A stretch of DNA of 64,000 nucleotides. Source: Diplolepis rosae (lineage: Eukaryota; Arthropoda; Insecta; Hymenoptera; Diplolepididae). Position numbers and translations under genes: made by a program. Positions 41,946-56,000 of the stretch are shown piece by piece; within the stretch, counting starts at the first letter, position 1; every line of letters starts with the position of its first letter. The notes under the pieces are model-generated. The model ran no database searches. It had not been told where the DNA came from and saw only the letters and a list, made by a program, of their open reading frames with translations. The stretch covers positions 1,901,001-1,965,000 of the forward strand of contig JAPYXD010000698.1 of the NCBI GenBank assembly GCA_030998225.1, in the 5' to 3' direction.

Positions 41946-44900
41946 GCGATTTGAACTGTGCAAGGCAAGTTCTCGAAAAAGTGTCGGGGGGGAACCCAAA
42001 ATAAAAAAGGAACTTATTCAAGGCAAAAGGATGAAATTGCGCTCTCTGTCGTATTTCTCTTTAAATAATTAATGTTATATATATTTATATATGCATATAA
42101 ATAATTGAAGCTATCGGATGAGATCGTGGTACGACGCGTAAATTTCCTGAAGGAAAATATTAAGAAATTTCAATTGGATTTTTATCGAATTTACTTCTTT
42201 ACGATGAATATTTCTACACGTTCGTACATCTTCTATAGTGTAAACGATTATTAAAAAAAGGTCTTCGTCGATAAGAAATTAAAAGAACAATTTTTTGCCA
42301 TCGTATTATATAAATATATACATACACATTAATAAACGACAAAGATATGATTTAATATATTGCAAGAAAAGTACTATATATATATAAATATTATAAGTTA
42401 AATTGATGAATAGTTATTTCTACTACTCTAATTCGTCGCTTCTACGTGTGATTGTTGTATAAAATAGTTACTATTGTTTTTTCTTATGATATTATAATCA
42501 TCATTGTTATCCTATTGCTACGATCATCATTATGATTACCATTAACAGTTTAATTATTTATTAGTACCGCTACTCTCCATACCAATGTTATCAGCTGATG
42601 AGACGAATATTTTTCATTCTAATAGGATTTCAATTCTTCCTGCGATTTATAATTGCCGTATCAATTAATTGTCTAGTGCATAAAGAATTTCATTATTAAA
42701 TTATAAATACGATTTTAATCAAGTTAAGACTACCAAGTTAAGTACCAAAATCGACATAATACTTATAGTTGTTTCTCGTTAAAAGAATTTATAATTCGGA
42801 GGTGTCTTGCTCGCCCGAATCGAGATCTCGCTGAAAATAAAAAAATACCCTTTCAACGGCACTTCAACATCTTTTTCCCTTCTCCCTCCACACTTTACTT
42901 TCAATTTCTTTCTCAGTTATTAATTTTCTTTTAAGTAAGATAAAATGTCGCTTAAGTTTAATATAACCTTAGAATTAAGTATTTAATATGGGATTGAATA
43001 CTTTAGTTTCCAAAATCAAAATAATTAAAATTTTCGTAAAAAAAAGAAACTCGGAATGTCGCTGAAGGTCTTCCAGAAAATGTTGACTCCATTCTTGGAT
43101 CCCAATTTTGCATTTTAAAATACAGCAAAGCAGGAGAAATCGAAAGATGGGAAAATTACTTTCAGCGAGATCTACTTCTTCAAAGTAATCGAAATCGCAC
43201 CCCTACGACTTGTCACCAATGAGTTATAACCTAAATGTATTTCTGATTTTTCAATTGATACGCGTCCCGCTCAAAAATTCAGTGCTCTAAAAGAAGATGG
43301 ATCGAAAGCTGAAATCTCTTTGTAATAAAAAAAATATTGACTGTCCGATAGAATCGAATGTTAGATTAGTGGTATGTTTCAATTTAAAAAAATGTTAATC
43401 GTCAGTTCAACAAGTCACAATCACGAGCTAGCAATCGTACGTATAAAAAAAATTGTTCAAATCAATCATTACATTAAAGTACTATTATCATTGTAGCTGT
43501 TACTACTGTGGATATAAATATTCTACTTCTCATGTGAAAATTCTCTACGATCAATAAAAAAAAGAGGTATAATAAAAGGGACTCTGCTCACGCTCCTTCT
43601 TGATTTGGAACAGTGAACGCGTGTGACGCAAAAATCTAATCGAAAACTATCGAATGTAAATATTTTATTGACATAACTATGGAAAACATCGACGAGCAGG
43701 CACGACGCCCTCATTCATAATTTATTGTTTGGCCTAACTACCGTTTCACGTTTGTCTATGTTCTACAAGTAAAACTATTTATAATATATTATAAATACTA
43801 CGGAACGTTAGAATTGCCATTAATTTTTGTGAAAGGGATCAAATTAATGTTTAATATTTTCAAAAAAAAATATATATTAAAAATTAGAGTGAAAAACTAC
43901 ATACGATTAAATGCTCGCACGAAGAAAAATGGAGTTTTTAAGACCCGCATAAAGTGTTCAGTGTTTGGGAATCAATACCAGTAGTTTGAGAGTCAAATTC
44001 AAAGTGGAAAAATCATGAGATGATTTTTAGACTGTCTAAAATTGATCTGTTATAAATAAACTTTTTAGTATTATACAGTGCTATTTCTATAAATGATTTC
44101 TGAATATCTTAACATAGAATTTTATTCACAAACTCTTTGTTTTAGTCTTCAAAACTCTACTTTTCTTTGTCTAAATTGATGCCTTTTTAAGTAAATTAAT
44201 GTTTGGTCATAATAGATTTATTAAATTTTTTATATACTTCTTTAAAAATATTTTACTGTTCATAACCCATTTTGATTAAATTAACTGATTAAGCTAAAAG
44301 TAGCCTTATTATTTACCGAAAAGGAGATTAAGTTTTTTAGACTTCAATCTCTGGAATAAAAATCAGAGTAGAAAATGAGAATAAAATATAAAAGGAGATG
44401 CAATATGTATAGTATATTATACTTGAGTCTGAGGGTTTGCAAATCAAAACTGGGGCTTTCGAACCTCTACAATTTGAAGAGAAGGTGGAGTAACTGATCA
44501 TTATCATTAATTATACTTAATTTGTATAATTTATATTACTTATAAATATAGTTGGTAATTTGACGATGACTTTCCGTTTTTAATTCGAATTTGCAGTATC
44601 TTTTTTCTCCATCAGTCAAGACAGAAAATTATCTTTCTAAAATCGAAAATTTTGGAAAAAGAAAATCATTTCTATTTTTAGTTATATTATTTATCTTTTT
44701 TGAATTATCATATTACATTTTTTTTAAATATATATACTGGTGGAGAAGGGAGATATTTATGACGATTCAAACGTTGGTTGTTGACTGTATTTGTTTTTAC
44801 ACTTTTACCCCGACTATTTTATTGTACATTTTCGTACGATTTGTTGTATAAATAAGCATTATATATATTCAAACGTTGTACACTGTGTGAGCGGTATTTT

Positions 44901-44990
44901 TGGGTGACAGTGCGGTTGAAAGAATCGTTAAAATGAGAGGAAAGTATTCGGTGAATTTCAATTCTGTTTGTAGTCTACTGTACTTTTCAA

Positions 44991-44993
<3 letters not shown>
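41946..44993. other. Intergenic stretch without recognised genes
   Basis: AT-rich with scattered short open frames lacking motifs. Nothing was assigned. Confidence 0.4.

Positions 44994-45044
<51 letters not shown>
44994..45044. repeat. (AT)n microsatellite
   Basis: About 25 uninterrupted AT dinucleotides. Confidence 0.95.
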
Positions 45045-45045
<1 letters not shown>

Positions 45046-46139
45046 TGTAACCTAATAAAACAGCTTTCGACGAAGAGTGAAGCAACTCGAAATGAATGTA
45101 ATAATCGAGTAGGAGATCATCCGACTGTACCTCAAAAAATGCTGAGCAAGAGCCACCCCATAATGTAATAGGATAGCATTTATTACGTGCAATGACGAGG
45201 CAACTGGTACTAACTCGACTGCTTTCAAAATCAATAAGACAAAGAATTTTTCGTTACATATTTTCTCACTCTATTGTTGAATCTAAAATACCTTATAATT
45301 CACTTACTTTCAATTTTTATTTTATTTTCCTGCATAATACTATTTTTAAATACAAAAAACTGGCCTGGTTGAAAAATCGAGCAGCAGTTGTCACGTTGCC
45401 ACGTTTAATATTGCCAACTAAATTATAAACTCTTATTGGTATTTAATATAACACTATTAATTACTACAAACATTATAAATTTACGATAACGATAAAGATT
45501 GATTACAATTTTGTCCTAATGTTCGGAAAATAAAAATAAATCTCCATAATGCTATTTCATTTTCCTTGTAACCTTTTATTTTTGGACTATTGTCAGAAAC
45601 AATCTTTTATTAATCAATTTTTACATACATAAATATCGGAGAGTATTTAATTTTTGTGAAACTGAAAGATTCCCTCATGCCTTTTTAATTATGTTAAAAA
45701 AGGTCTTTGGATATTTGAATTTATTAATTTAAAAAGATTTCAATATGTAGAAGTGATATAAAGACACCAAATCAAAACGTTTAGTGTTTCCAAGATTTAG
45801 ACATTTTTTTTATTTTAAACCGAATATTTCGGAATAATTTACGCATTCAGGTGACTTATATTTTTACCACAATCTTTACGTTCTACTTACAAACAATTAT
45901 GGTGTAATAACGATTATGAAGCCAATTTTAAAAGGAGTAGACGAATTAAAATAGAAAAAAAGCAAAATAATTTGAAAATCTTATGTCCTTTGAAAAAGCC
46001 AATTGAAATTTAGACATAGGATTATATAATAATTAATTTAGATTTATATAGTAAGTGGGAAAAAGTTGAACCATCTTGCACTGGTGTAAGAGTAAAAGCC
46101 CTCGTTTAGGGGAGCATAAACTTCTAGATTAAGTGAGCC
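45045..46139. other. Intergenic stretch
   Basis: AT-rich; nothing recognised. Confidence 0.4.
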
Positions 46140-46440
46140 ACGTGATCAGAAAAAAAATTGTTTCCCCCACAATTTTTTTATTTGAATGAATTTTTCAGCT
46201 GAAACTTTGAGACACGATAAAAGACGTATTGACAGAAATTAGTTTTAAACAAAAAAATGAATTCCTGTTTTACCAACATTAAAGCTTTTTAATTGTTCAA
46301 AACTAATTCCGTTTATATGTCTCTTATCATGTCCCAAAGTTTCAATAAAGAAAAATTCATTATTACCGAAAAATTTTGGAAGGAACTAAAATTCTTTTTT
46401 TGATTACATAATATTTTTTTGCCCATCACACCAGACGACC
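46140..46440. repeat. Eroded foldback element
   Basis: GAATTTTTCAGCTGAAACTT at left pairs with AAAGTTTCAATAAAGAAAAATTC at right; GAGACACGATAAAAGAC pairs with GTCTCTTATCATGTC. The arms resemble those of the GATCAACC TTAA family (AATTCATTATTNNNGAAAAATTTTGG phrase), but the termini are lost. Confidence 0.5.
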
Positions 46441-46670
46441 TCCCTAAGCATAAGGTTGAGGATTTTGTATTAATGTACGGAGATTTCTAAAGGACTCCAA
46501 ACATATAACGGCTTATTTATATTGTTGTATGTTAATTTATTTTTAATCGCAAAATATAAAGTAAAGGCAAAAACAAAAAAATATTCTACAAAACAATAAC
46601 GTTGCAACATGTCATCCTTTGTTACGAAATGCTTTTATGAAAGAATACAAGTGAAATTTTGCTTTCTACA

Positions 46671-46712
46671 TTTATTATAAAACACGGCAACTCTATACAC
46701 AAAGTTTTTATT
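46671..46712 (-). terminator. Candidate polyadenylation signals of the coiled-coil gene
   Basis: On the minus strand AATAAA occurs at 46707-46712 and 46671-46676, about 250-290 bases after the stop codon. Either could end the transcript. Confidence 0.45.
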
Positions 46713-46963
46713 TTCTATACACAAAATTGACTTCATGCTTTAACAAAAATGTCTAGTAAATAGGCCTTAGCTACCAAAGTCGTCTTTTTTCGCAAAATGC
46801 TAACTTTGCGCCAAATAACTAATAATTAAAGCACAACCATGCTCTTGAATATCGTTTTTCCATTACATGGTCTGTGCCCATCAAGATCCGTAGACCCTCG
46901 ACCGCCTTCATTGGATACTGACTAGATTATCATCATCCTTATTTTTATCTTGTTGTCTATGAC

Positions 46964-47041
46964 TCAAGGTACATCATCTGGAGGGGATGAATCTTCAGAG
47001 TTTTTATTCACTGAGAAAAGAGTGGTGAAATTTGTAGGTGA
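46964..47041 (-). CDS. Coiled-coil gene, last exon
   Basis: Acceptor ATTTTCAG, then SPTNFTTLFSVNKNSEDSSP and PDDVP with TGA (46964-46966). Phase 0 joins the donor CAAGAG|GTAAAA at 47120. Without this splice the previous exon reads on for seven codons (VKKACVK) to a TAA; the strong donor and the matched open frame favour the spliced form. Confidence 0.75.
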   Translation of the reverse strand, partial: SPTNFTTLFSVNKNSEDSSPPDDVP

Positions 47042-50000
47042 CTGAAAATATATCAACTATGATTATTACTTGTTCTAGTATTAATTGTTTTTATTGTTAT
47101 TTTACACATGCTTTTTTTACCTCTTGAGGATTTGGACTAATTTCAGCTTGCAGCCTGAAAGTTGGTAATACATCAGGCATTGGTGGTGGACCAGGAGGTG
47201 ATCCGTACGTTTCATGAAGTTCTTCCAGTCTTGTGTTAAGAGCTGAACCTCTACGACTAGTTGCACTCATTTTTTTTACAAGCCAATCAGCTTGCTCTTC
47301 GAGACGTTTCAAACGTGCAGCACGAGCAGCTAAAACCTCATCTGGACTTTTTCTCGATGTGGTAGAAGTTGAAGATTGCCGTGATTCACCAGCTTCATCA
47401 GCTTTTAATTTCTGATCTGGGTTAACTGGCTGACTCAAATCTTCACAAAATTCTGTAGAAGTTGAAGAAGGCTGAACTTGTTTGATCGTTTCAACGCTTG
47501 ATAACGAATGTGTAGGATTATTATCCACAGTAGTCTCATCTAATCTCGACTTGTTCTCACCCAATACTGATTCTGTTGTAGAAACATTTCCACTAACAGT
47601 GGGACCAAACACTGTCGAACATAATTTTTTAGTAGTTTCTAAATTTGAAGGTTCACTGCTTGCAGAGTTCTTAGCAGGAAATGGTCCAATAGAAAAGATA
47701 GATGCTGCTGGTGCCAAGTTCAAATCATTTACTGGCGTTGAGATCACCTTCAATTTAGGATCCTGTTCTTCCTCTGCTATGGTGGAAATTTTTTCTTCAT
47801 TTGTTTCCTTTTCATTTATTTCACTATGAGATACTGCTTTTGAAAAATTTTCTTCATTCTCAAACTTATACATTTTTTGTGATGTCCAGTCTTTAGCGAT
47901 TCTTTTATAATTTTTTTTCTTAAGACTAAACGACTTTGACAATCCAGATGAAACCTCTGAGGGGCCAGGTGTCACTAAGTCTGAATTCTCTAACTCACTT
48001 TTTTCAATATTATTATTGCTTGAAAACGTTGTTTCATCAATTTTTATAAGATTTTGAATTACGTTGGTCAGGGCTTGATCTAAGGGATTCAAAGCTTCTG
48101 CTTCTAAAACAGTCTGAAAAATAAATAAAAAATTTAATCAAACATAATCATATTGAGAATTATTTAAATGAGATATTTTTACTGAAACATACTTCAGCTA
48201 TTGGTGGAGACTCAGTATCAACAATTTCTGGAGCTTCTTCAAACCTTTCTTCGTCTGGTGTATGAAGCTGCTGTTCTTCTGAAGTGTTGGAAGAAATTGT
48301 TTTTGACTCAGATGCTTCAGTGTCAGTATGTTGTTCGGATTCTGTATCAGGTGTTGGAGCTCTCGAATTTTCCTAAAAAATGACGATTTTAATTAGTTTT
48401 ATGATTAAGAGGCAATAGTAGGGCCTAATCTATTTAGCAGTGGTCACCTTTCGACTTCTTCTACGAGATCCAACAATTTTCATCCTTTTTTCTATATCTT
48501 CATCCTCTACTTCTTCATCAGACTCATCATCACGTCCGTCGCTAAAGCCACTTTCAGCACTAAAAAGATTAATAAGAAGTAAAATATGGAACAGAAATCA
48601 ATTGTGAATATCTCATTACTGTTGAGTTTTACATTCACCTATTGTTCAACGAATCCACATGCGCCAAAGATTTCCTAGCAGCAAATTCTCGTCGCAAACT
48701 TTTCCACTCGATTTCCGTATTGGTATTCTTTTGTCTAGCTGACTCCCATTTTTCCCTACAATATTCCAATTCTTGCTTTAATTCTTGCAACATTTTTCGC
48801 TTTTGCTGTAATTCGTATCTTAAAATTTTCTCGTGCGTATGAAGTTGTTGATGTTGAGCTTGCATTCGGCCTACTATGCTCCATGTCTTTGTTAATTCAT
48901 CAGAAACATTTGAAAGTCGTTTTTCCTAGTACAGAAATAAAAATGTTGAATTTTCCCAAATACCTATGTGTATATGTTGAAAAAATAAAAACTGTTCCTT
49001 ACCTGCTCCACCAATTTTCCCTCCAAATGGGTATTTAATTGTTTCATACGATTCATTTCTTTCTCCAGATGCTTTTTCTCGAGAATGAGTTCTTTTAAAC
49101 GAATATAAGTCTTGCTGACAGAGATGACTAATTGTGGGCCAGTCGGTGTGTCCACAGATTTGTAACAGCAATCAGATGCAGACGATGAAGCAACAGATGT
49201 ATCAGATGTTCCTGCTGCATGACATCGTAACAGTTCCAACAAAACACGCCATACCTGTAAAAGAAGAAATGTTATAAAAAAAAAAAAAATCACCAAATTT
49301 TTGTTGGTTTTGTCCGAGGTTAACCTTAGGTAAATTGTGTGCAATGTTTTCTTCTTGGAGATCATCCTCTTCTTTCTTTTCATCATTATCAGACTCTAAT
49401 GTATTTCTACCTCCCTTGGATCCACCCTCCACTTGTTCTATTAAATCCAAGAGTAATTTTGGCAAAGCTGCAGCCTCGGTGCCACTATCTCGGGTCATAT
49501 CACTGATCAAATCATGATTCTCCTATAATATAATTTTTCCATTATATCAATAAATGTAAAAGAATATTATAATTTTATACAAAAATAATCAAGTTTAGTA
49601 CTTGTAATAATTGAGTCAACCGATCAAGATCCAGGTCGGCCGAAGATGCACCGAGCAGCATTTGTGTAAAAAGACTGTTGATGACTGACATCTGATTCTG
49701 TAAATCTCTACAATCTGCTTTCGCAAGACCCAACTGGGATTCAAGGTTTGATATTTCTGCATCTTGAACGTTCATCTAAAAAAATTATCAGATTAGTAAT
49801 CAAGTTTAATATGAATATGTTGAGGATAAATAAAATAAAAAAGCGAAAATATATCAACCTTTTCTTCAGCTTTCTTCAAATCTTCTTCCAAAATTTCGTT
49901 GTTGTTTTTGGAAGACTTTAGCTCACTTTTCAAATTTTGGAGGTCTTTTATTGCAGAGTTTCTTAAATTCAATATCACTTTTGATCGTTCTTCATAAAGG

Positions 50001-53000
50001 CGTCGCAAATTTAAAAGATCTTCAAATTGTCGATTATATTCTATCCTGATGTCATCCGTATAATTAAGGAATGTCCGGTCTTCGAGACCTACCAAAATTT
50101 GAGATAAACGATCTTTTAGTAGATTCACCTGTCTCTCTCGAGATCTCAAAACTTCACGCATGTCATCTGCTAATTTTTTTAAAGACAAAATTTGATTTTT
50201 ATGAACTTCTGGTACATTATCAAGCTGGTAGTAAAGGTCTTGAGCCTTCTCTAGCTGGAATTTTATATTATTCATTACTTCTTCAGAAATCTGAAACATA
50301 AAGTGACAAGAATGTTTTAAAATAATTAGTTTTTGCGTTGCATCACGAAAAAGAAATAAAACACTTACCTTTAAAAGATCAGTTAAATGCATAGCCTCCA
50401 TGCAAACAGATTCCTCTTCTTGCATTCCCACCTTCAATTTGGAGTCAGCATTATCTACTTTTTCCGACATATCAACCGAACAGCGATTGCAAATATGTGT
50501 ATTAGCCTCATCTTCATTTCCAAGTGGAGTAGAAGTCTCAGACTGTGCAGATTTTAAAAGTTCCACAATCTTTGATGTTTCGGAATGTGCCACTTTTTCA
50601 GCATCCAATTCTTTTCGAAGACGTTCCATTTCGGAAGATACTGCAGCAATTGCACGTTGTCGAGCTTCACGTTTCAAGATAAGTACTTTCTTAAAATCTT
50701 CCCCAATAACAGTAGCATCATCCGAAATCATGGAAGTTCCTTTCATTTGATAAAATACATAGTATATAAGTGAAGAGGTAAATGTGAAATTTTATCTAAA
50801 TTGATTATTGAGTGAAAAATATTTAATAAGAGAATAATAAACTTACCAGGATTTGAAGAGTTCGAACTTTCTTTATCATCTTCAATGATCTTCTTCAACT
50901 GTTTTATCTCTTCTCTTGCATCTTCCAATGCTTTCAAACACTTTTTTTTATCAGAAGATTCTTCTAACAATTTCGACCGCAATGAATTGTTCTCGTCAAA
51001 TTCCTCTCTCCTGACTCTATCTCGTTCTAAAAGATCCCGTTCCAAATTTGAGATCTTTGAGTCGGTAACAGCCTTTTCATATTGGAATGTCTCAAGTTCT
51101 TTCAACAGCCTTACCATTTCTCGTTTCGATATGTCAAGTTTTTTTGAAAGCTCATTTAATTTTTCTGTACGTTCGACGAGGCTCTCTTCAGTTATTTTAT
51201 ACTCCCTTTTCGATACCTGAAAACAATAATGATTTATTTAATTATTATTATTTTAACTGAATATAGGGTCATTCCATTTCGGATTGACAGGGCCATTTGG
51301 ATAGATGTCACCGTTTCGCGTTAAAGTCGCAAAATAAGTTCTACATTGCAAAAAAATGCAAGAAACACGTATTTTTCTTTTTGCTCAAAAGTGTGAAACC
51401 TAAAATCAATAAAATTTGCTAATTCCTTGAGTATCACATAGCCTTAATTAGTAAATTTTTGTGGAAGTTATAACGAATTGAAAAAAAATTCCGGATCAAG
51501 TGAGGTTACACCAATTTTGATAGTCAAAATTAAAATTGCGATAACTCAGAAAAATCAAACTTTTGAGAAAAAATAAAAAATACGTGTCTCTTACATTTTA
51601 ATGTAGAACTTATTCTGCGACTTTGACCCGAAACGGTGACATCGACCCGAATAACCCGATCGATCCGAAATGGAATGACCCTAATATTATTCTAGATTGT
51701 AACAGTTATAGCTTTTAATATTCAATCTATACCTCGCAATCTTTCTTTAGATTCTCTATCACTCGTTGCTGAGCCTCCAAATCATTCTTTAATCTCGTTT
51801 TCACTAACTGAACTTTCGAGTTATCAACTTCATCAACTTCAATGGACTCGTTATTTTCTAGATTCGAAAAACTAACTTCAGCTTTGTTAATTCGTTCGTT
51901 TTTCTCCACTAGACACTTTTTTGTATCCAGTTTCGCCATTTCATCTGTAAGTCGATCTGAATTCAAATCAATTGATTCTTTTTCGTTTTGATCTTTTGAA
52001 CCCAGATAGCTATGGTTCTCTAATAATTTCTCAGTTTGCACTTTCATCTCATTTGTGGCAATATTCACTCTTTCACAGGAACTAGCTTCTGCAATCTGAT
52101 CACGCAACAACTTTTGTGTTATTTTTAAAACCCCAGATTTCTTTCTCATTGTCCGAGTATTTCTGTGACTTTTCTTTACAACTCTATTTTTGCAGGGATC
52201 TAATATGTGATAAGAGTCTGGTCGTGTCTTTGAGTCTGTTCGATCTTCACAATCACATCTATTTTCTGTACATTCGCCACAATTTGCATTGGAAATATTC
52301 TGATCTCTTGTAGTATTAATATGCTCACGGGAATCAAGTTCAAAATTTCTTTGTGCGTTTCTTTGATTGTGAACATTCAGTCTTTCGTTCATTAAAACTT
52401 CTAAATTGGAGATTCTGTAATTCATCCCCCTTCTGTGCTGATCAATATTCCGACTTTCTTCTCTTTCGTTGTGGTTTTCCTTCCTTTCGCATATTTCTGA
52501 AAGTGCCTGTCGGGCTTCTCGTTCTCTTTTCAGTTCATCATAAACTGCCTCCAAGTGCATAAGAGTAACGTTCTGTGCAGAAGCTAATTGCTGAGTGGCT
52601 GCTGCTAAATGAGAAACTGTTCGCGTCAATTCCATCCTTTCTTGTTGCATTTCTGTTGCTATCCGTCCACTTGACGGCCAACCCACTATCTCTGGAGAGA
52701 AAGCTAACTGAAATTTGAAGAAAAATAGACAGTTTAAATAAACATTAAAATACAGTTTTTGGTAATTTTATGTGTTAAATTGCATGTTTAGAAATCAAAT
52801 TAAGGGTCACAACTAGTTTGAAATTTTGAAAATTTCGATTTTTTTTATTGCATTTTTCAACAACCCAGCAGGCGTGTTTTGAATAAGAGGAAGGTGAATT
52901 GTATGGGCCTGGAATAGCAGATTAGCTCTAGGTATGATATTTAAACATTTATAACAATGAAATCAGTACTCTTATCTTTAAACGCGTTTCTCTCAATTCT

Positions 53001-56000
53001 ATATTTTTCAAATTTGCTGCAGCTGTAACTCGATAACAAATCATCGGATCGACTTGCGTATTTTTTTTCCATACAATGACCCTCCAGTTTTATGATTGGA
53101 TAAACAATATAATTTTGTCAGGCCAAACTCCATCAGATTTTTGAGCAAAATTTTAATTTTTTCTTCAAAAATCCGCCATTTTGTTGCATTTTAATTTTTT
53201 TTTACAATCGATTGTCATTGTATAGGAAATATATTCTAGTTTAATCAAAATTTTGGTTTTTTTTTATTTTAGGCACTGCGAAGGCGACAATCACTGCAGC
53301 AGTGGGAGAACTTATTTTTTTAAAGACTCAGTAGATGGTGGATAACTTGCTGAAAATCAAATATTTTCATTTGAAAACATTACTTTAAATTCATTATTTA
53401 TGCACAAATATATCTGCAAAATTAAAAAAAAATCGATGCAATTTTTTCTTTTAAATTCACAAAAATCACCTTTTTTCAGGCGGTCAAACTAGTTGTGCCC
53501 CTTAAGGACATGGATCAACCAGTACAGCTGACTAAATCAATAAAATTAGTTTTCTCCAACATTTTTTCTTAATAATGAATTTTTTTAGCTAGAACTTTAG
53601 GAGATAATAAAGGACACAGTAGCGGATAGTTTTTAATTTAAATTTAATTTTTTTTAAATTGTAATTTGATACTGAAGCTCAAGTCAATTTTATAATGTTT
53701 ATTTCAAATGAAAAAGGAAATTAAATTTATATTAGCCTCTATCAGTCTTAAGGAACACATTCTCATCATGACACTCATGCTTCGCGCTCGATTTTCTGTA
53801 TACTTTTCTGTAACTCTCTAATAAATTACATGATTAAAATCAATTATTTTCTTCTAAATATCCCTAAAAGGAAAAGCAATCGTAAACCTTAATTAAGCTA
53901 ACGATTTTGCATTTTAATGGAATTTTAAAATTTTAATCGTATTTTTTGAAATTAAAATGAAAAATATACGTATTTTCAGAAACTATGTCAGACAGATATT
54001 ATTGTTAAAAAATTGAATTTTGAATTTTCAATAGTATTTTTTGTGTTTTTGAAAAAAAGTTGTTTATTACTTAAAGGTCTACAAATTTGAACCGCAACAT
54101 TTTTTCATAAGATGTATATTTTTTTTTTTAATTTAAAAAAATACTATTGAAAATTTAAAATTCAATTTTTATAACAATAATATGTGAAATACGAAGAAAA
54201 ACGTAAGTTTACAAAATTGATCGTTTCAATAAGATCTACAACTTTTGTTTGACATAGTTTCTGATAAAACGTATATTTTTCATTTCAATTAAAAAAATAC
54301 GATTAAAATCCAAAAATCTAATTATTTAAACAAAATATGTGACATACGAAAAAACGTCGAGATGAAAAATTATTTGCCTAAATGAGGTCTACAAATTCTC
54401 AGTAGGACATTTTTTGACAAGATGTATATTTTATGTTCTGGCTTTAAAGAAATACTATTAAAAATCAAAAATTCCATTTTTTAACCAAAATATGTGAGAT
54501 AGAAAATAAGCATTAAAATAAAAAATCGTTTCCTTAAAAACAGTCTACAAATTTTTTTCCTTTTGAAATATTTGGAAGAAGATAAGTTTTTTTAATCATG
54601 TAAGTTATTTGAAAGTTACAGAAATGTATACATAAAATCAAGCGCGAAGCGCCTGTGTCACAATGAGAATATTTTCCTTAACGCTGATAGAGCCTTCAGT
54701 AAATTGAATTTCCATTTTCATTTGAAATAAAAAAATTTAGTAACTTTGTGAAAATATAATTCACATTTACAATATTATAAAATTGACTTGAGCTTCAGTA
54801 TCAAATCACAAAAAATAAACTTAAATGTATGCGAAGAATATAAGACTGAGTGGGAAGATTGAATCGCGCGCCCCAAGTGCGCAATGAGAATGTACCCGCG
54901 AAGCGGGCAGATTTTTTAAATTAAAAATTATTTTTAAACAATTTAAAAAAATTTAGTGTTGGATAAACAGGAATTGTTTTTTTCATTGCTTAGAATAGTT
55001 TGAAGTCTAAAGCCATACGCTAATATGTCCTTTATTATGTCTTAAAGTTAAAACTAAAAAAATTCATTATTGTGGAAAAATCTTGGAGGAAATCGGGGAA
55101 CTGATTCTATTGATTTAGTCAGCTGTACTGGTTGATCCATGCCATTAACTGAATGCTTACACTTAAAAAGACACAGTTATCTACTATATCACAGTTGAGT
55201 CTCTTTGTTTATTAATAAAAATATATCAGAAATAAATAATAATTTATTTTTATTTTTATGCGTATTATTGTTTTAATTAACTAAGTATTAAATACGTAAA
55301 GAAGTAAAGAAAAATTGTTATCAAAGATAAAAGCTTTGCCACGTATTTTGAGAGAGATCCGCACTTATCGCTAGACGTTTGCATACTAAGAGAAAATGTC
55401 CTCTTTGGCAAAAGTTTGAGGCTGCCGGCACGTGAGTGCGATTCAGAAGTATCATCCAAATTCTGTACCTTTTTTTGAGACGGAGAACTGACTAAGAATA
55501 TTTATTCGAAATACGGGAAAAATACTTTGGAGTCTTGCCAACGTCGCACGAATGCAGGAGAAAGCCCAATCAATTCAACTACTTATATTTTATATTTTTA
55601 TTTTTAAATTTAGAACGAATGACATTTACAGGAGAGTTATTTGTTCACTTACCAAGGAATCTTGTCGAGAGTGTGAAGTTGATGGACACGGGGAAAGGGA
55701 TTCGTGCTGCCAGCATCCTTTACGTCTTAAAGTCGTATATGGACTTGGACCCTATAGAAAGTGATTAGGTATAATTGATAACTGCAAGGTGTAATTTATA
55801 ATTTTATAGATATTCTCAAGGGGAACAAATTTACTTTTGGCACAAAAATAACTCTTTGTTCACGAGTACTCTGAGCCAAAAAGTTGTATATCTAATGAAA
55901 AACAAAAAAGCATCAAATTCTCATACTTGGAATCCACGTGTACTTGTAAAAATAGAAATTGACAATGGAACTTTTTGGAAAAAGATTTTCTATTAATTTT

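Noticed and set aside
47482..47829. Plus-strand ORF of 115 codons (and 50400-50750, 50885-51220)
   Set aside because: Shadows of the coiled-coil exons on the minus strand; Ser/Phe-rich translation of antisense Glu/Lys codons.
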